A stretch of 64,000 bases of DNA, taken from positions 1,309,751 through 1,373,750 of the forward strand of contig NZ_FOYO01000001.1 in NCBI RefSeq assembly GCF_900111945.1. Direction: 5' to 3'. The stretch comes from Litoreibacter janthinus (GTDB lineage: Bacteria; Pseudomonadota; Alphaproteobacteria; Rhodobacterales; Rhodobacteraceae). The position numbers and the translations under genes are program-made. The notes below the pieces were generated by a model, which had not been told where the DNA came from, made no database searches, and worked only from the letters and a program-made list of their open reading frames with translations. Below, in pieces: positions 8,479-17,068 of the stretch (its first letter is position 1; every line of letters begins with the position of its first letter).

Positions 8479-9432
8479 TCAGAGTTTCAGCCCGCACGCC
8501 TCAAACGCTTCGCGCGTGCGCGCTCTCTCGTCTTCTGTCAATTGCAACATGGGAGAGCGGACCGGCCCCCCCACTTGGCCCAGCAATTCCTGCCAGTATT
8601 TGCCATGCGCCTGCGGCTTTCCACCGGGCTTTGTGCGTTTGATCGCGTCGCGCACGGGATCAAGGCTGTCACGCAGCTTTCGCGCCTCGGCGAACTTCCC
8701 CTCAAAGGCCAGACGCGTGTATTCGTTCATCCGCTGGTCGGCTTTGGTCTGAAGTTGGTAGGGCGGTGAGGAGCAAAGATACAGCTTCCAGCCCAGTTCC
8801 TCGATATTGTCGAGCCATTCGCCCTCGGCAGCTGTCGAGACATGGATTTTGTCGCCGACCATATGGGTCAGCTTCACATACATCTCGCGCGGGACTGAAT
8901 ATTTGATCGCCACGATATTTGGCAGCTCGGCCACCCGTGCGCAAAGCTCAGGGCTCATTAAATAGCCGCTATCGGGGTGGGACCACATGGCGATTCCGAT
9001 ATCCAAGCGCTCGCACAGCTCCTTGTAGTAATTGAACACCGTGTCGTCTTGATCCGTGACGAAATGCAAAATCGGGGCGTGCACAACAACGTAATCCGCG
9101 CCGCAGGCCTGCGCATGTTTTGCCAATTCCACCACCGTGTCGAAGTTCTGGTCTGACGCGGACATGATCGTCGCCGCCTTGCCGTCGCATTCCTCTACCG
9201 CGATTTCGAAATTGCGTTTGCGTTCGGCCAGCGACATGGAGAAGAATTCTCCCTGCTTGCCCGCAATAAACAGGCCTTGGATGCCCAGATCGTCGATCCA
9301 GTGCCGGATGTTCGACCGCAGCCCCGGCTCGTTAAAAGACCCGTCTGTGTTGAAAGGGTTCAACGCCGCAGCCCAGATGCCACGCATGTGCGCGCGGGCG
9401 TAATCCTTAGCGTCGAGCTTGCTGTATTTCAT
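8479..9432 (-). CDS. Divergent dihydrodipicolinate synthase (DapA)-family protein
   Basis: TIM-barrel class I aldolase/dehydratase family, 317 aa. The Schiff-base lysine is conserved (K177 in VAIKYS). Other DapA catalytic positions differ: the GTTGE loop is GKQGE (58-62), and the V-T-P-Y-Y segment is VHAPILHF (117-124), with no tyrosine. It is therefore unlikely to make dihydrodipicolinate. Its start overlaps the stop of the molybdenum hydroxylase gene by 4 bases (transcribed after it), which suggests that both act on the same compound. Substrate unknown. Confidence 0.88.
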   Translation of the reverse strand: MKYSKLDAKDYARAHMRGIWAAALNPFNTDGSFNEPGLRSNIRHWIDDLGIQGLFIAGKQGEFFSMSLAERKRNFEIAVEECDGKAATIMSASDQNFDTVVELAKHAQACGADYVVVHAPILHFVTDQDDTVFNYYKELCERLDIGIAMWSHPDSGYLMSPELCARVAELPNIVAIKYSVPREMYVKLTHMVGDKIHVSTAAEGEWLDNIEELGWKLYLCSSPPYQLQTKADQRMNEYTRLAFEGKFAEARKLRDSLDPVRDAIKRTKPGGKPQAHGKYWQELLGQVGGPVRSPMLQLTEDERARTREAFEACGLKL

Positions 9433-11549
9433 CGGGCGGTCTCCTGTTCGGCGGACGTGATAGCCTGCCAGAGTTTAGACGGGGTCAGCGGCATGTCCAT
9501 GTCTTCAATGCCCAGCGGTGCCAGCGCGTCGAGCACCGCATTCAGTATCGCAGGCGGCGCTCCGATTGTGCCCGCTTCACCGACACCCTTGGCCCCAAGC
9601 GCGTTCAAAGGGCTGGGGGTTTGGGCTGTGTGAATGTCCAACGGCGGCAGATCAACGGCGCGTGGCATAGCGTAATCCATGAATGACCCCGTCACCAACT
9701 GGCCGTCCTCGTCGTAGATCACCTGTTCCAACAGGGCTTCCCCCAGCCCTTGCGCGAAGCCGCCCCTGATCTGTCCGTGAACCTGCGCGGGGTTGATGAT
9801 ACGGCCCGCATCGTCCACGCAAGTCACGCGATCCAAGGTGATCTCGCCTGTCTCGTGGTCGATCTCCAGCGAGACCATGTAGCACCCGTAGCCCCAAGCC
9901 TGCCCGTCGTTCTCGTATTGGCACCGCGCGGTGACCGGCAGATCCGCCCCGGCCTCAATCTGCGCGCGCAGGTCGTTGCAGGCGCGCAGAACGGCGCTGC
10001 CACCGATTGGCGTGCTGCGCGAGGCAAGCGCGCCGATCCCTTCGGGGCAATGCGCGGTATCCCCGCACCGCACGGTGACCGCGTCGAAGTCGACCTGCAA
10101 TGTGTCAGCAGCGATTTGGGCAAACGCAGTTTCGCGCCCGTGGCCTTGGCTGGAGCTGCCGCTTGCGACGATGATCGTCCCGTCGGATTGCCACGACACC
10201 TCAGCGCTTTCCCAGCCGTTGCCCGACGGCTCCAGATAAAACGCAATTCCGACCCCCGCGAGCGCACCGCGCTGCCTCCGTTCATCGCGTATGCGCAGCG
10301 CTTCGTCATAGCCCGCATGTTGTCTTAGCAAATTGAGGGCGTTGGCGTAGTCGCCCGAGTCCAACACGTTGCCTGTCGCGGTTTTCGATGGAAGGGAGTG
10401 CGCGGGTGTCAGGTTGCGTTTGCGTATCTCAAGCGGGTCGATCCCCGACGCTTTCGCGGCTTTGTCTACCAACCGCTCCATCAGGCAATTGGCTTCCGGT
10501 CGTCCCGCGCCGCGATAGATGCCTGTGGGGGCAAGATTCTGCGCAGTGGCTTGGGTCTCAACCTCTAGTGAGGGAACCACATACCCGCCCGGCAGGATCC
10601 GTGCAGCGTTCCATGCGGTCACCAGCCCGCTATTGGGCAACCAACGCCCGACAGGGGCATCCGTCCGCGCCTCGAGCCCCAAGAACTGCCCGTCTTTGGA
10701 CAACGCCAGCCGCCCATAACTTGTGACGCCACGGCCTTGGGTGGCAGATAGAAAATCCTCCGACCGGGTGGCGACCCAACGCGTGCTGCGCTTATGCTCC
10801 AACGCCGCCCAAACGGTAAAAATCTCTTCGGGGTAGAGCGACGCTTTCATCCCGAACGCCCCGCCCACGCAATCCGCGATCACGGTGATGCGCTCTGGCG
10901 CGATTTCAAGGATCGCGGCAAGTTCCTTGCGTGTCCGATGAGGGGTCTGGGTCGAGTGCCAGATGGTAACACCGTCGGTTGCGGGCTCATAGCGCACGGC
11001 AATCCCGCGCGGCTCCATCGGGGAAGGCGCGAGGCGCGGGTGTTGCAACTGGCACTCCACCACAATGTCAGCATTGGCGAAGGCATCCTTGGTGTCACCA
11101 TTGCTCCAAGCCTGCCGGGCCACTGCATCGGGCGCAGGGGGCGGGCCGCTTTCATCCACAGCGAGACGGATCGCTTCACACCCGTCCAAGGCGCTGTCCG
11201 CACTGGTACCCAAGACTGCCGCGACGGGCTGACCGACCGCTTGCACCACCTGTTGCGCAAGGATCGGGTAGGAGGGCGAGGTCAACATCTCGATGACTGG
11301 ATTGACCGACAACTTGCCCAGCCCGCTGACATCCTTGCCGCCATGCGCGGCCAAAACGCACGCCACGTCTAATGCGGAAGATAGGTCCAAATCGACGATG
11401 GTCCCAAAGGCCACAGGGCTGCGCAAGAAGGCCACATGCAGCGCATCCGGCAACTCGATATCCGCGACATAGGCCCCTTGTCCACGCAACGACCTTTCGG
11501 AGCGCAGGTCTGGTAAAGGGCGTCCGATATAGGGTGGGCGTGGGGGCAT
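9429..11549 (-). CDS. Molybdenum hydroxylase (xanthine dehydrogenase/CO dehydrogenase family) large subunit, orphan
   Basis: 706 aa, molybdopterin-binding subunit. It starts with the family N-terminus (YIGRPLPDLRSERSLRGQGAYVAD), then shows GGAFGMK (229-235), YRGAGRPEA, SGSSSQGHGRETAF and, near the C-terminus, GEAG with the catalytic glutamate E658. It is shorter than the usual 750-790 aa; the shortfall appears to lie between the GGSAV segment and the next conserved block. The FeS and FAD subunits that normally accompany it are not next to it. The DapA-like gene follows with a 4-base overlap. Likely hydroxylates an N-heterocycle or aldehyde; the substrate cannot be told. Confidence 0.9.
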   Translation of the reverse strand: MPPRPPYIGRPLPDLRSERSLRGQGAYVADIELPDALHVAFLRSPVAFGTIVDLDLSSALDVACVLAAHGGKDVSGLGKLSVNPVIEMLTSPSYPILAQQVVQAVGQPVAAVLGTSADSALDGCEAIRLAVDESGPPPAPDAVARQAWSNGDTKDAFANADIVVECQLQHPRLAPSPMEPRGIAVRYEPATDGVTIWHSTQTPHRTRKELAAILEIAPERITVIADCVGGAFGMKASLYPEEIFTVWAALEHKRSTRWVATRSEDFLSATQGRGVTSYGRLALSKDGQFLGLEARTDAPVGRWLPNSGLVTAWNAARILPGGYVVPSLEVETQATAQNLAPTGIYRGAGRPEANCLMERLVDKAAKASGIDPLEIRKRNLTPAHSLPSKTATGNVLDSGDYANALNLLRQHAGYDEALRIRDERRQRGALAGVGIAFYLEPSGNGWESAEVSWQSDGTIIVASGSSSQGHGRETAFAQIAADTLQVDFDAVTVRCGDTAHCPEGIGALASRSTPIGGSAVLRACNDLRAQIEAGADLPVTARCQYENDGQAWGYGCYMVSLEIDHETGEITLDRVTCVDDAGRIINPAQVHGQIRGGFAQGLGEALLEQVIYDEDGQLVTGSFMDYAMPRAVDLPPLDIHTAQTPSPLNALGAKGVGEAGTIGAPPAILNAVLDALAPLGIEDMDMPLTPSKLWQAITSAEQETAR

Positions 11550-11677
11550 TCACGGAGCCTGTTCAGGGTCTGGAGTCCCTACATTTCAACATGTCTGCCC
11601 GACGCTGCCAAACAGAAACTGGCGGCGCGACACCTCGCCGGTTATCGTGGGTGAAACATGAGTGGCAAGGGGCTGGC
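11550..11677. promoter_or_regulatory. Divergent promoter region between hydroxylase and NadX-like genes
   Basis: 128 non-coding bases separate the two divergent starts. No clear promoter hexamers or repeats were identified. AAGGGG 6 bases before 11678 is the ribosome site of the plus-strand gene. Confidence 0.4.
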
Positions 11678-12460
11678 ATGAGCATAGCAATTTTGGGGGA
11701 CGGAGCAATTGCCAGCTATGTGCGAGCGCATCTTGGCGGCGAGATCTCCGCAATCCTCACGCGACCTGCGCGACAGGCGGGCCTGCAAGCCCAGACCGGC
11801 CTGACATGCGTCAGCGCGGTGTCGGATTTGCCAAAGCGGACGACGCTCCTGATCGACTGCGCCGGTCACGCGGGGCTGGCGGAGCACGGTCCCTCCACCC
11901 TGTCGCGCGGGATCGACGTGCTGACCGTTTCCATCGGAGCGTTGGCGGATAAAAGTCTTGCCGAGGCCTTAACGCAAGCCGCAGCACAGGGCGGTGCCAC
12001 GGTGCATCTGGCGACAGGTGCGATCGGTGCGCTGGACACCCTGCGCGCGGCAAAGGTCGGGGCATTGCGCAACGTGACCTACACCGGACGAAAACCGCCC
12101 GCAGGGTGGCAAGGCTCCCCGGCGGAGGAGGTTGTGGATCTAGCCAATCCAGGTGCCGAGGCCGTCACACATTTCAAGGGCACCGCCCGCGAAGCCGCGC
12201 TGCGTTATCCCAAGAATGCCAATGTGGCCGCTGCGGTGGCGCTGGCAGGGTTGGGGTTCGATGCGACGCAAGTGGAACTGATCGCCGACCCCAATGTCAC
12301 AGGAAACACGCACGAGATCACAGCGCTTGGTGAATTCGGACAGATGCACTTCACTGTCACCGGTAACAGTCTTCCAGACAACCCGCGCAGTTCTTCCCTT
12401 GCCGCTATGAGCGTTGTTGCGGCGCTGCGAAACCGAAAGGCCGCGATCCGCTTCGCCTAA
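11678..12460 (+). CDS. Aspartate dehydrogenase-family protein (NadX-like)
   Basis: 260 aa, the usual NadX length. The Rossmann site is GDGAIA (7-12), followed by LIDCAGH, TVSIGALAD, YTGRKPP, FKGTAREAALRYPKNANVA and N-T-H-E-I with the expected catalytic H212. The start at 11678 is chosen for its ribosome site; the open frame reaches much further upstream without homology. The known family reaction is reversible conversion of L-aspartate to oxaloacetate (via iminoaspartate). Next to the hydroxylase, DapA-like and tricarboxylate transporter genes it may instead act on a related amino acid in a catabolic route. Confidence 0.88.
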   Translation: MSIAILGDGAIASYVRAHLGGEISAILTRPARQAGLQAQTGLTCVSAVSDLPKRTTLLIDCAGHAGLAEHGPSTLSRGIDVLTVSIGALADKSLAEALTQAAAQGGATVHLATGAIGALDTLRAAKVGALRNVTYTGRKPPAGWQGSPAEEVVDLANPGAEAVTHFKGTAREAALRYPKNANVAAAVALAGLGFDATQVELIADPNVTGNTHEITALGEFGQMHFTVTGNSLPDNPRSSSLAAMSVVAALRNRKAAIRFA

Positions 12461-13503
12461 GGTGTTTGCTGCACGATAGAGTTCTCCCAACTGCGCAGGA
12501 ATTTTTCCTCCTTCAGCTGGTCAAGGAACACTAGCAATCCTGGCCCGAAGCGGATTGGCCGCAACGCAGGGTTATTCTGCAAGGCGTTCATGTCGACAGG
12601 GGGCAGGCCGGACGCCTCGACCAGATCAGGGCGCGTGCGCAGGGCCGTTAGAAAATCCACCATCGTACGGGCATCGCCGATGTTTTCTGCGTTCGCAGGG
12701 ATCAGAACAGTGCGCAGCATCACGTTGACGAAATCGGTCAGCTCCACAATGTGGAAACCCTCGGTCGTGGCCAGTTCCGACGCAGCATAGCTGCCCAGTA
12801 CGTTGTAGGCCAAGGCCAACTTGCCCGCCGCCACGTCCGCGATCATCTCGCCCGAACAGCAGTAAAGCTGCGCTTCAAGGCGGCCCATGACTTCCGTCAG
12901 CCGCCAAAACGTCTCGGAGGTACGGCTGTCTTGCGTCGCCATCAGATAGCCGAACCCAGACCGCCGCACATCATAGGTGCCGATTTTGCCGCGGAACGTC
13001 TCGGGGTTCTCGCGCAGCAAGGCGATCAGCGCGTCGCGTGTTTGAGGTGCCTCGCCGTCTTTGAAGAAGTTGTCCGATACCACCATCACCGCTGGTTCTT
13101 GTGTGAAGGCAAACAGCTGGTCGCGCCAGATTGCCCAGTCCGGCAGACTAGCGGCGTTCGCGGGGGAGTAGCTTTGCGCGAAACCGTCATTGGCCAGCTT
13201 GGTCTGCAAATCCATTGCTGACGATATGGCAAGATCAAACACTGCACCCTCGTCATAAAGAGCGGTCATCAGGTCCGTGGTCCCAGTGATCGTATAGTCG
13301 ACAGAGATGCCGGGATTGGATTTCTGGAAGGCCATGATGATCGGTTCGAACACCGCACGGTCGGCGGTCGAAATAATGCGCAACACGGATGTCTCCGGTG
13401 TGGCTGAATATATCTGGCGATCTTCGACCTCGAAGGCCGTCGCGCAGGAAGTCCACAGCGCCAAAGCAACGATCAGGTGTAGGGCAAAATCAACGACACG
13501 CAT
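12457..13503 (-). CDS. Periplasmic solute-binding protein linked to a TctDE-type two-component system
   Basis: 348 aa, ABC-type extracellular solute-binding protein of the iron/thiamine/spermidine-like group (family 1). An N-terminal signal peptide (LIVALALWTSCATAFE) is clear. No permease or ATPase gene is nearby. Its start overlaps the 3' end of the sensor kinase gene by 31 bases, and AAGGACAAGG precedes the ATG. The operon order regulator-kinase-binding protein suggests that it presents a ligand to the kinase or an unlinked transporter, not that it is a self-contained importer; this is inference. Confidence 0.88.
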   Translation of the reverse strand: MRVVDFALHLIVALALWTSCATAFEVEDRQIYSATPETSVLRIISTADRAVFEPIIMAFQKSNPGISVDYTITGTTDLMTALYDEGAVFDLAISSAMDLQTKLANDGFAQSYSPANAASLPDWAIWRDQLFAFTQEPAVMVVSDNFFKDGEAPQTRDALIALLRENPETFRGKIGTYDVRRSGFGYLMATQDSRTSETFWRLTEVMGRLEAQLYCCSGEMIADVAAGKLALAYNVLGSYAASELATTEGFHIVELTDFVNVMLRTVLIPANAENIGDARTMVDFLTALRTRPDLVEASGLPPVDMNALQNNPALRPIRFGPGLLVFLDQLKEEKFLRSWENSIVQQTP

Positions 13504-14846
13504 GCGCCTTGTCCTTCCGTATTATGGCTAAGTTCCAGCCGCCCGCCATGGGCGCGCGCCACTTCATCCGCGATGGTCAACCCAAGGCCGGAGCCGACAA
13601 TGTCCCCTACATTGGTTCCGCGAGAGTAGCGCGCGGTGAGGCTTTCAAATCCGGAATCCCCGAAGCCCCTCCCTTGGTCGGTAATTGACAGATGCAATGC
13701 CGCATTGGCCTCAATGCGAACGGTGATGTCGCTATCTTCGGGGGAGTATTTGATCGCATTGTCCAGAATGTTATGCAGCGCGGCTTGCAACATGATGCCA
13801 TCGCCTTTGAAAGGGACAGGGTCGTCGGGAAGGTCGCGCAGCAAGGCGATATCCTTCAGGTCGGCAGTGGGGGCAAGGCGGTCGCAGGTCTCGCTGATTA
13901 GTGCTGCCAAGTCCAGTGGATCACGGGCCAGACTGTCGGCGCGAAAGGTGACCATGGCGTGATCCAGAATTTGCCCCGCTGACCGCGAGCTTTCGTCAAT
14001 CGCACGGATCATGTCGCGGATTGCTTGCCGGTGTTCGGGCTTGTTGAGCTTGCGGTGGGTGACTTCGGCCTGCGCACGCACGGTGGCCAGCGGCGTGCGA
14101 ACACGGTGAGCGGCTTCGGTGATCAGATCTTCGGTGCGCGACAAAGAGGTGCGCAACCGCTCCATGAAAGAGTTTAGCGCCCTGACAAGCGGCGCGAGCT
14201 CGGCGGGGGTGTCGCCCGTCACCGGGCGCAGATCAGACGGTCCGCGCCGCGCAACCGCGCCAGTCATCCGCCGCAATGGGCGCAGTGCAGAGTTCGCGGC
14301 CAGCAGCGATAGGGTCGTCGCGAGCAAGAAGAACAGCAGACCGACGCCCGTGGCTGTCACGGTGATCCGGCGCGATATGGCTTCAAGCCCTGACCGTGTT
14401 TGCGCCACGGTAACCACGACACTGGAACCTGTGGCAGTGTTGCTGACGCGGCGCAGGATGGAGGCCAAACGCACCTCGTCGCTGCGGTAGATCTCGGTCG
14501 AGAAGGCCGGCGCGTCTAGGCGCGTGGGCACGTTGGTGACGGGCAGGTCAGCATAGCCGGTCAGGGTCTCGCCTTCGACGGTGACGCGGTAAAACACACG
14601 ATCCTCGTTGATCGTGCCCAACATCGACAGAGCGGAGTAGGGCAACTCCAGCGTAACTTCCCCCTGTTCGGAGCTCAGGCTGTCCGCAATCGCGGTGGCG
14701 GATGCCGCGAGGATGTCGTCTTGCGTGCCCTCCGCCGCACGGGACGCGACACCGCGCACCACCAGCACAAAGGCCAGTGACAGCACCGCAGCCACAGCGG
14801 CAAGCTGGTAGAACAGGCGCCTGCGAATGGAGGTCGGCTGTCTCAT
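13473..14846 (-). CDS. tctE: Sensor histidine kinase, TctE type
   Basis: 457 aa membrane kinase. TM1 is near residues 12-32, a periplasmic domain of about 130 residues follows, then TM2 near 165-185, HAMP, an H-box with EAAHRVRTPLATV, N-box HNILDNAIKYSP, and ATP-binding DQGRGFG and GSGLGLTIADEV. It overlaps the regulator gene by 4 bases. Divergent from tctCBA, so it most likely senses the tricarboxylate-type substrate and switches on its transporter. Confidence 0.93.
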   Translation of the reverse strand: MRQPTSIRRRLFYQLAAVAAVLSLAFVLVVRGVASRAAEGTQDDILAASATAIADSLSSEQGEVTLELPYSALSMLGTINEDRVFYRVTVEGETLTGYADLPVTNVPTRLDAPAFSTEIYRSDEVRLASILRRVSNTATGSSVVVTVAQTRSGLEAISRRITVTATGVGLLFFLLATTLSLLAANSALRPLRRMTGAVARRGPSDLRPVTGDTPAELAPLVRALNSFMERLRTSLSRTEDLITEAAHRVRTPLATVRAQAEVTHRKLNKPEHRQAIRDMIRAIDESSRSAGQILDHAMVTFRADSLARDPLDLAALISETCDRLAPTADLKDIALLRDLPDDPVPFKGDGIMLQAALHNILDNAIKYSPEDSDITVRIEANAALHLSITDQGRGFGDSGFESLTARYSRGTNVGDIVGSGLGLTIADEVARAHGGRLELSHNTEGQGACVSLILPYT

Positions 14847-15508
14847 GCAGGGATCATACGGTAGCCAAGGCCGCGCACGGTCTCGATCCGCGCGCCAGAC
14901 CCTTCAAGCCGTTTGCGCAGGCGGGCCACATAGACCTCGATGGCATTCTCCGACGCCTCGTCGGAGAATGAAAACATCCGGTCAATGAGGTGCGACTTGG
15001 AGAATACCTGTCCGGGTGCGGCGAAGAAAACCTCCAGCAAGCGCAACTCTCGGTTGCGCAGGGTGGTCGTGCTTTCTCCGAACTGCAACTCACCCGTTGT
15101 CAGGTTTAGCACCGTCCCTTCGAACGTCTTTTGATTGTCCGCAGCCCCGCCTTGGCGGCGCAAAACAGCGCGGCAACGGGCCTCCAGCTCGGCAAAATCG
15201 AAAGGTTTGGTAATGTAATCGTCCGCCCCGAGGTCCAACAATGAGATGCGGTCCGACACTGCGGACCGCGCGGTGATGACAATCACCGGCGTGCGCTTTG
15301 CGGCGCGGCGCTGGTTTTGCAAAAAATCGCGCCCGTCGCCGTCCGGCAGCATAATGTCCAGCAATATCAAGTCGTAATCCGCGACGTCCATACATGCGCT
15401 TGCGGCATCGAGGCGATCGGCATGATCCACCGCGTGGCCATCTAGCTGAAGACGTTCCACGATAGCGCCTGCCAGCTTTTGATTGTCTTCGATCAGCAGG
15501 TAGCGCAT
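14843..15508 (-). CDS. tctD: Response regulator, TctD/OmpR type
   Basis: 221 aa: receiver domain with phosphorylation site D51 in LLDIMLPDGDG and conserved ITKPFDF, then an OmpR/PhoB winged-helix domain (LRNRELRLLEVFFAAPGQVFSKSHLIDRMF...NAIEVYVARLRKRL). The start at 15508 matches the canonical MRYLLIEDN N-terminus; the frame upstream of it is non-coding. First gene of the tctD-tctE-binding protein operon. It likely binds the 11-bp direct repeats just upstream. Confidence 0.94.
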   Translation of the reverse strand: MRYLLIEDNQKLAGAIVERLQLDGHAVDHADRLDAASACMDVADYDLILLDIMLPDGDGRDFLQNQRRAAKRTPVIVITARSAVSDRISLLDLGADDYITKPFDFAELEARCRAVLRRQGGAADNQKTFEGTVLNLTTGELQFGESTTTLRNRELRLLEVFFAAPGQVFSKSHLIDRMFSFSDEASENAIEVYVARLRKRLEGSGARIETVRGLGYRMIPA

Positions 15509-15531
15509 GGGGTTGAAGCCTTTTGGGCGGC

Positions 15532-15553
15532 GTGACAGGTTCGTGTCAGGTTT
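15532..15553 (+). promoter_or_regulatory. Tandem 11-bp direct repeat, probable TctD box
   Basis: GTGACAGGTTC (15532-15542) is followed without a gap by GTGTCAGGTTT (15543-15553), 9 of 11 identical. OmpR/PhoB-family regulators typically bind head-to-tail repeats at an 11-bp period. The site lies in the 102-base gap between divergent tctD and tctC and could serve both. Confidence 0.6.
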
Positions 15554-15610
15554 CAGCGTTTGTCTGGGACCATGTGCGGGGAATCCCGCCATGTCAAATG
15601 GGAGGAATCT

Positions 15611-16579
15611 ATGACGAACCGTCTTTTTAAGGCGCTCATGACGAGTGCCGTTTTGGGCCTGTCGGCCACCACCGCAATTTCCGCTGCTGAATGTATCGCG
15701 CCTGCCAACCCTGGCGGCGGCTGGGATTTCACTTGCCGCCAAATCGGCAAGATCATGTATGACATCAAAGCCGTTGATACACCTGTTCAGGTGACCAACA
15801 TGCCGGGTGCCGGTGGCGGTCTTGCTTACAACCACGTTGTTTCCGAGCGTTCCGATGATGGCGACCTGATTGTCGCCGCATCTTCCGCCACCACCACGCG
15901 ACTGGCACAAAATGCTTACGCTGGCATGACGGCTGACCAAGTGCGCTTTGTTGGCGCAATCGGTGCCGATCCGGGTGTTATCGTTGTGGCCGCTGACAGC
16001 CCGTTCAAATCATTGGGCGATCTGGTTGATGCCATCAAGGCCGAGCCAGGTTCTGTTGCATTTGCTGGCGGCTCTGCCGTGGGTGGGTTTGACCACATGA
16101 AGCCGCTGATGATTTTGCAGAAGGCAGGCTTCACCGACATCACCAAAGTTAAATACATCGGTGTTGACGGTGGCGCGGATGCGATCACGCAAACCGTGGG
16201 TGGCTTCACCCAAGCCATGACTGGCGACATGTCCGAAGTTGTGTCGTTCTTGTCCAACGGTGACATCCGCGTCATCGCGGTGCTCACTGACGAGCGCGTG
16301 CCGGGCTTTGACGATATCCCGACTGCAAAAGAGCAGGGCTATGATGTGGTTGCGGTGAACTGGCGTGGTCTCTACGTGCCTAAGGGCATCTCTGACGAGA
16401 AGTTCGACGAATGGGCCGGTAAGCTGCAGCAAGTTGCTGACAGCGATGAGTGGGCGCAGGCGATGAAAGACAACGGCTTGGCCCCGTTCACCAAAGTCGG
16501 TGGCGATTTCCAATCCTACGTCGATGGTCTTGTTGCAGACATCGCCGCAATGTCCAAAGAACTGGGAGTTACCCAGTAA
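15611..16579 (+). CDS. tctC: Tripartite tricarboxylate transporter, periplasmic binding protein
   Basis: 322 aa. The start at 15611 is preceded by GGAGG and followed by a clear signal peptide (ALMTSAVLGLSATTAISA). The mature protein begins ECIAPANPGGGWDFTC, the ligand-binding P-N-P-G-G-G-W motif of the TctC/Bug family. Captures a di- or tricarboxylate in the periplasm and hands it to TctAB. The stop overlaps the tctB start (taATG). Confidence 0.95.
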   Translation: MTNRLFKALMTSAVLGLSATTAISAAECIAPANPGGGWDFTCRQIGKIMYDIKAVDTPVQVTNMPGAGGGLAYNHVVSERSDDGDLIVAASSATTTRLAQNAYAGMTADQVRFVGAIGADPGVIVVAADSPFKSLGDLVDAIKAEPGSVAFAGGSAVGGFDHMKPLMILQKAGFTDITKVKYIGVDGGADAITQTVGGFTQAMTGDMSEVVSFLSNGDIRVIAVLTDERVPGFDDIPTAKEQGYDVVAVNWRGLYVPKGISDEKFDEWAGKLQQVADSDEWAQAMKDNGLAPFTKVGGDFQSYVDGLVADIAAMSKELGVTQ

Positions 16580-17067
16580 TGGCCTCTGACCGGATATTTG
16601 GTCTGGTCACTCTGATCACGGCGGTCGCGTATCTCGCGGCCGCCACTCAGATTCAGACAAACCTGTTCTCTGGTGAATTTTTGCCGAAGTTGTTTCCGAT
16701 GCTGATCGGAGGCGTGGCGGCGCTTTCTTCGTTGTACATGGTTTTCAAGCCGGACGCGGAGCCTGACTGGCCTCCAGCAGGATCGTGGATATCTATGGGT
16801 GTCGCTGTGGCCGTGCTGTCGATCTATGCCGTGCTGTTGAAGCCGCTCGGCTTCATCCTACCGACAATCTTTGCCGCGGGCATCCTGAGCTATCAGATTT
16901 CGCCGCGCGCCAAGCCCGCAATGCTTGCAGGTATTGGCCTGTCTCTGGGACTTTTTGTGCTGTTCAAGTTCGCGCTTGGCCTTGGCAACATCGTTGCCTA
17001 CCGCATTCCGACACCCGCGAAGCTGTGGGACGCGATCTCAATTCTTATTCCGTTCGTGGGGCACTGA
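16579..17067 (+). CDS. tctB: Tripartite tricarboxylate transporter, small membrane subunit
   Basis: 162 aa with four hydrophobic segments, the normal TctB layout. Starts at 16579 overlapping the tctC stop; upstream frame is not homologous. Partner of TctA in the membrane. One base separates its stop from tctA. Confidence 0.93.
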   Translation: MASDRIFGLVTLITAVAYLAAATQIQTNLFSGEFLPKLFPMLIGGVAALSSLYMVFKPDAEPDWPPAGSWISMGVAVAVLSIYAVLLKPLGFILPTIFAAGILSYQISPRAKPAMLAGIGLSLGLFVLFKFALGLGNIVAYRIPTPAKLWDAISILIPFVGH

Positions 17068-17068
17068 G

